Part shown: positions 61,634-64,000 of the stretch, piece after piece
Position numbering within the stretch: the first letter of the stretch is position 1
Layout of the letters: each line of letters starts with the position of its first letter
Origin: Thiobacillus denitrificans ATCC 25259
GTDB taxonomy: Bacteria; Pseudomonadota; Gammaproteobacteria; Burkholderiales; Thiobacillaceae
Assembly (NCBI RefSeq): GCF_000012745.1
Contig: NC_007404.1
Coordinates: forward strand, 1,488,001-1,552,000
Direction of reading: 5' to 3'
Length of the DNA stretch: 64,000 nt
The notes under the pieces: model-generated
What the model saw: the letters and a program-made list of their open reading frames with translations, nothing else
The model's database searches: none
Told to the model about the DNA's origin: nothing
Position numbers and translations under genes: made by a program

Positions 61634-62617
61634 ATGGGACGCGAAGAACTCTGCCTGTTCAGCCTCAACGCGAGCCGCGGCCTCGGCGAGCGCATTGCCG
61701 CCCGGCTCGGCCAGCCGCTGGCCGAGCACGAGGAGCGTGAGTTCGAGGACGGCGAACACAAGGCACGCCCGCTCGAGAGCGTGCGCGGCCGCGACGTCTA
61801 CGTCGTGCAGTCGCTCCATGGCGAACCGGGTTCTAGCGCCAACGACAAGCTGATTCGGCTGCTGTTCTTCATCGCGACGCTCAAGGACGCCTCGGCCGCA
61901 CGCGTCACGGCGGTCGTCCCCTACCTCGCCTACGCGCGCAAGGACCGTCGCAGCAAACCGCGTGATCCGGTCGGCAGCCGCTACGTCGCGCAGCTGTTCG
62001 AGAGCCTCGGAACCGACCGCATCGTGAGTCTCGACGTCCACAATCTCGCCGCCTACCAGAACGCGTTCCGCATCCCGGTCGAACATCTCGAAGCGCGGCC
62101 GCTCTTCGTCGCGCATTTCGCCCCGGCGTTCGCAAACGACGACGTCGTGGTGGTCTCGCCCGACGTCGGCGGCGCCAAGCGCGCCGAGGCCCTGCGCGCC
62201 TCCCTTTCACGCCGCATCGGGCGTCCCGCAGGCATGGCGTTCATCGAAAAATACCGCAGCGGCGGCATCGTCTCGGGGGAAGCCGTCGTCGGCGACGTCG
62301 ACGGCAAGCACGTCCTCATCGTCGACGACCTCGTCAGCAGCGGCACCACGCTCGCCCGCGCGGCCGCCGCCTGCCGTAGCCGCGGCGCCACACGCGTCCT
62401 CGCCGTCGCGACGCACGGCGTGTTCGGCGGCGATGCCGTGCGCACCCTCGGTGACAGTGCGCTCGACGCGCTCGTCGTCACCGACAGCATCCCCACCTCG
62501 CACCTGCCGCCGCCACTGGGCGAGCGCGTCGAAATCCTCGACATCGCGCCGCTCTTCGCCGAGGCGATCCGGCGGCTGCACGAAGCACGCTCGCTCGGCG
62601 ATCTGCTCGGCGATTAG
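61634..62617 (+). CDS. Ribose-phosphate pyrophosphokinase paralogue
   Basis: A 327-residue PRPP-synthetase-like protein: [20 protein letters not shown] (substrate loop), [40 protein letters not shown], and the PRPP-binding loop [20 protein letters not shown]. It lacks parts of the normal housekeeping N-terminus and is a divergent form. Such paralogues recur near stress and kinase genes. It makes PRPP from ribose 5-phosphate and ATP if active. Its stop overlaps the stop of the convergent gene (TTAG). Confidence 0.9.
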   Translation: MGREELCLFSLNASRGLGERIAARLGQPLAEHEEREFEDGEHKARPLESVRGRDVYVVQSLHGEPGSSANDKLIRLLFFIATLKDASAARVTAVVPYLAYARKDRRSKPRDPVGSRYVAQLFESLGTDRIVSLDVHNLAAYQNAFRIPVEHLEARPLFVAHFAPAFANDDVVVVSPDVGGAKRAEALRASLSRRIGRPAGMAFIEKYRSGGIVSGEAVVGDVDGKHVLIVDDLVSSGTTLARAAAACRSRGATRVLAVATHGVFGGDAVRTLGDSALDALVVTDSIPTSHLPPPLGERVEILDIAPLFAEAIRRLHEARSLGDLLGD

Positions 62618-63651
62618 CGCAGCGTCGCCCTGGCGATGTGGCGCTCGGCCAGTTCGAGATAGTCGTGCGCGAGGGCCGGCCATCTCGCGGGCGGATGGCG
62701 GCCGTCATCGTCCTTGAGATGCCAGACCGCGAGCTTGGCGCGCAGCATCGCACGGCAGCTCTGGTAGAAGTGCAGCAAGGGCGCCGGCCACGTATCGCCG
62801 CTCGCTTCGGCGTAGCCGATCAACAGCCACGGGCCGATTTCCGCCATGCCGAGACGCTCGCATTCGAGCGCGAGATAACCGAGTTCGTCGAGCGGGTCGA
62901 GAATCCGGAAGTCGCGCTTGAACTCGACGCAATCGATGACGACGGGATCGGCAAGCAGGCACACGTGTTCGGGCCGCAGGTCGCCGTGGCCCTCGACGAT
63001 GCGGCCGCGCGCGACGCGTTCGTCGAGCAGCGCGGCTTCGCGGCGCACGAATTCGGCCTGCGCGTCGGCCACACCCACCGCACGCGCGTGGGGCACGCCG
63101 AAGTCGACGTCACCCAGTTCGTGCAGCGGCTCGGCGATCTGCTGCGCCAGCCGCGCCCGATAGCGCGCTGCGCCCATCGGTTCGGGGACGATGCCGGCAT
63201 AGAAGGCCGCAAGCAGGCGCGCCAGCTGCCGCATCTGCGCCTCGCTCACCGCCCGCTCGCGTATCAGGCTGTCGAGCATGCGGGAAGCGGGCAGCCGTCG
63301 CATCTTGACGAGCCACTCCACAGTCTCTCCCTCGCCGCCGAGGCCGAGCCCGCCCTCGCGGTGCCAGACCAGCGGCAGCACGCCGAGGTAGACCGAAGCC
63401 GCGAGCCGCCGGTTGAGCCGCACCTCCTCGTCGCAGTCGCGGCGTCGTGCCTCGAGGGTGCTGAAGTCGAGATAGCTGCAACGCACCGGCTTCTTCAGCT
63501 TGTAGGCGAAACTGTCGGTCAGAAAGACCCAGGAAACATGCGTTTCCACCGTGACGACCCGCCGCGTCGGCGCCGGGTAATGCGCGGCGTCGCGCAGGAA
63601 GCCGACCTTGTCGGCGAACGATGGCAGCGGCCTGTGCGCGGAAACGAGCAT
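62614..63651 (-). CDS. Aminoglycoside phosphotransferase-like kinase, single domain
   Basis: A 345-residue kinase-fold protein related to the N-terminal domain of the 55713-57242 gene: [58 protein letters not shown], catalytic [15 protein letters not shown], and [18 protein letters not shown]. It ends before the P-loop half. The conserved HGDLH is HGDLR here, with Glu-His replacing the usual ..N position. Substrate unknown. It is convergent with the PRPP synthetase paralogue. Confidence 0.88.
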   Translation of the reverse strand: MLVSAHRPLPSFADKVGFLRDAAHYPAPTRRVVTVETHVSWVFLTDSFAYKLKKPVRCSYLDFSTLEARRRDCDEEVRLNRRLAASVYLGVLPLVWHREGGLGLGGEGETVEWLVKMRRLPASRMLDSLIRERAVSEAQMRQLARLLAAFYAGIVPEPMGAARYRARLAQQIAEPLHELGDVDFGVPHARAVGVADAQAEFVRREAALLDERVARGRIVEGHGDLRPEHVCLLADPVVIDCVEFKRDFRILDPLDELGYLALECERLGMAEIGPWLLIGYAEASGDTWPAPLLHFYQSCRAMLRAKLAVWHLKDDDGRHPPARWPALAHDYLELAERHIARATLR

Positions 63652-63863
63652 GATCTAGTAGCCGGCCCCGGGCGGCCGCGGGTCCCGCCGGAACCGCCGC
63701 CCGCGCCGCGAAAAAAATGCCATGCGTTCAACGGCCTGCGCCGAATGCTTGATTCCGTAGGTGAAGAACATCCTCATCGCCTGCGCCCTCGCGAAAAGAA
63801 CGAAACTGCCGACGCGCGGCGGCAGTCTACTATTCCATCATTGCAGTTCGCGGGAGAAATGCC

Positions 63864-64000
63864 ATGCGCGGCCAAAGCTATCGCCGAGCGGCCTACCTCA
63901 TCGTCGCGTCCGGGACTGTGCTCGCCCTGGCCGCGGCACTCGTCCCCTTTTATGACGTCGGTTACCAGCTCAAGGGCCTGCCGCTGGCCGCGGTGCTGAC
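63864..64000 (+). CDS. Membrane-anchored protein, start only (partial)
   Basis: The first ~45 residues of a gene that continues past the window. A basic start (MRGQSYRRAA) is followed by one hydrophobic helix (YLIVASGTVLALAAALVPFY) and then DVGYQLKGLPLAAVL. GGGAGAAATGCC lies before the ATG. It is divergent from the kinase gene across a 212-base gap with no clear features. Family cannot be judged from this part. Confidence 0.6.
   Translation, partial: MRGQSYRRAAYLIVASGTVLALAAALVPFYDVGYQLKGLPLAAVL

Noticed and set aside
1-64000. FNR/ANR/NNR-type boxes (TTGAT-N4-ATCAA) before nnrS, hsp20, DUF2173 and other stress genes
   Set aside because: None with acceptable match was seen by eye in the intergenic regions checked; a matrix scan would be needed to be sure.
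1-64000. CRISPR arrays, insertion sequences, tRNA or rRNA genes
   Set aside because: No spaced repeat array, transposase, terminal repeat pair or structural RNA sequence was found; the only tandem repeat is the hexamer at 32311-32340.

Overview
The window is a GC-rich, densely packed piece of a chromosome from a facultatively anaerobic Gram-negative bacterium. It most resembles Betaproteobacteria of the Rhodocyclales type (Thauera/Azoarcus-like relatives). This rests on the NarGHJI/NnrS denitrification genes, the Pho-regulated pstS, the three DUF2173 genes, a stand-alone IF-1 gene and the general gene repertoire; the species cannot be fixed from sequence alone. I saw no rRNA, tRNA, insertion sequence, prophage or CRISPR array.

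Layout. 1-6825: the 3' end of a respiratory nitrate reductase operon (narG'-narH-narJ-narI), followed by an FAD oxidoreductase of the sulfide:quinone-reductase fold that lacks a key cysteine position, a one-cysteine DsrC/TusE-like protein, a strong terminator, and nnrS. 6890-10669: gamma-glutamyltransferase and a convergent CHASE-PAS-GGDEF diguanylate cyclase. 11056-22408: a seven-gene leftward efflux island (RND pump, two outer-membrane factors in tandem, a MacA-like adaptor, and an ABC ATPase and permease on separate genes) with a divergent TetR regulator and a dyad-rich intergenic region. 22465-26475: pstS with a clear Pho box and terminator, an unknown gene, a degenerate EAL protein and a PhoX/DUF839 phosphatase-like protein. 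26713-31004: an arsenic operon (arsR, arsC, acr3, arsP, small Cys protein, arsM, thioredoxin-like), apparently transcribed from a promoter that would give an almost leaderless arsR message. 31027-32294: CbpM/CbpA co-chaperones.

32763-41713: an eleven-gene type II secretion-like operon. Its engine, platform and secretin (GspG, F, E, D) are combined with small PilM/N/O/P-like alignment proteins and extra pseudopilins rather than the usual GspH-M set. 41710-63651: a long stretch of stress and dormancy-type functions. It holds hemerythrin, DUF2934, Hsp20, PolX, a ribosome-hibernation (HPF) protein fused to a cold-shock domain, a duplicated acidic protein, a BCAM0308-type zinc-ribbon protein, a tightly coupled four-gene amidoligase cluster (C39-like peptidase, RimK-type ATP-grasp, GCS2-like ligase, N-formylglutamate amidohydrolase-like), a Cache-HAMP-PAS-GGDEF-EAL protein, a chimeric DksA/HPF miniprotein, two related phosphotransferases (one fused to a P-loop kinase), three tandem DUF2173 proteins, an MscS channel, IF-1, a CapA-like protein and a PRPP-synthetase paralogue. 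The window ends inside a membrane protein gene.

The best candidates for undescribed biology are the amidoligase cluster (47510-51643), the hybrid secretion system (32763-41713), the HPF-derived fusions (45080-45649 and 55454-55690), and the nitrate-reductase-linked SQR-like/DsrC-like pair (3544-5526).
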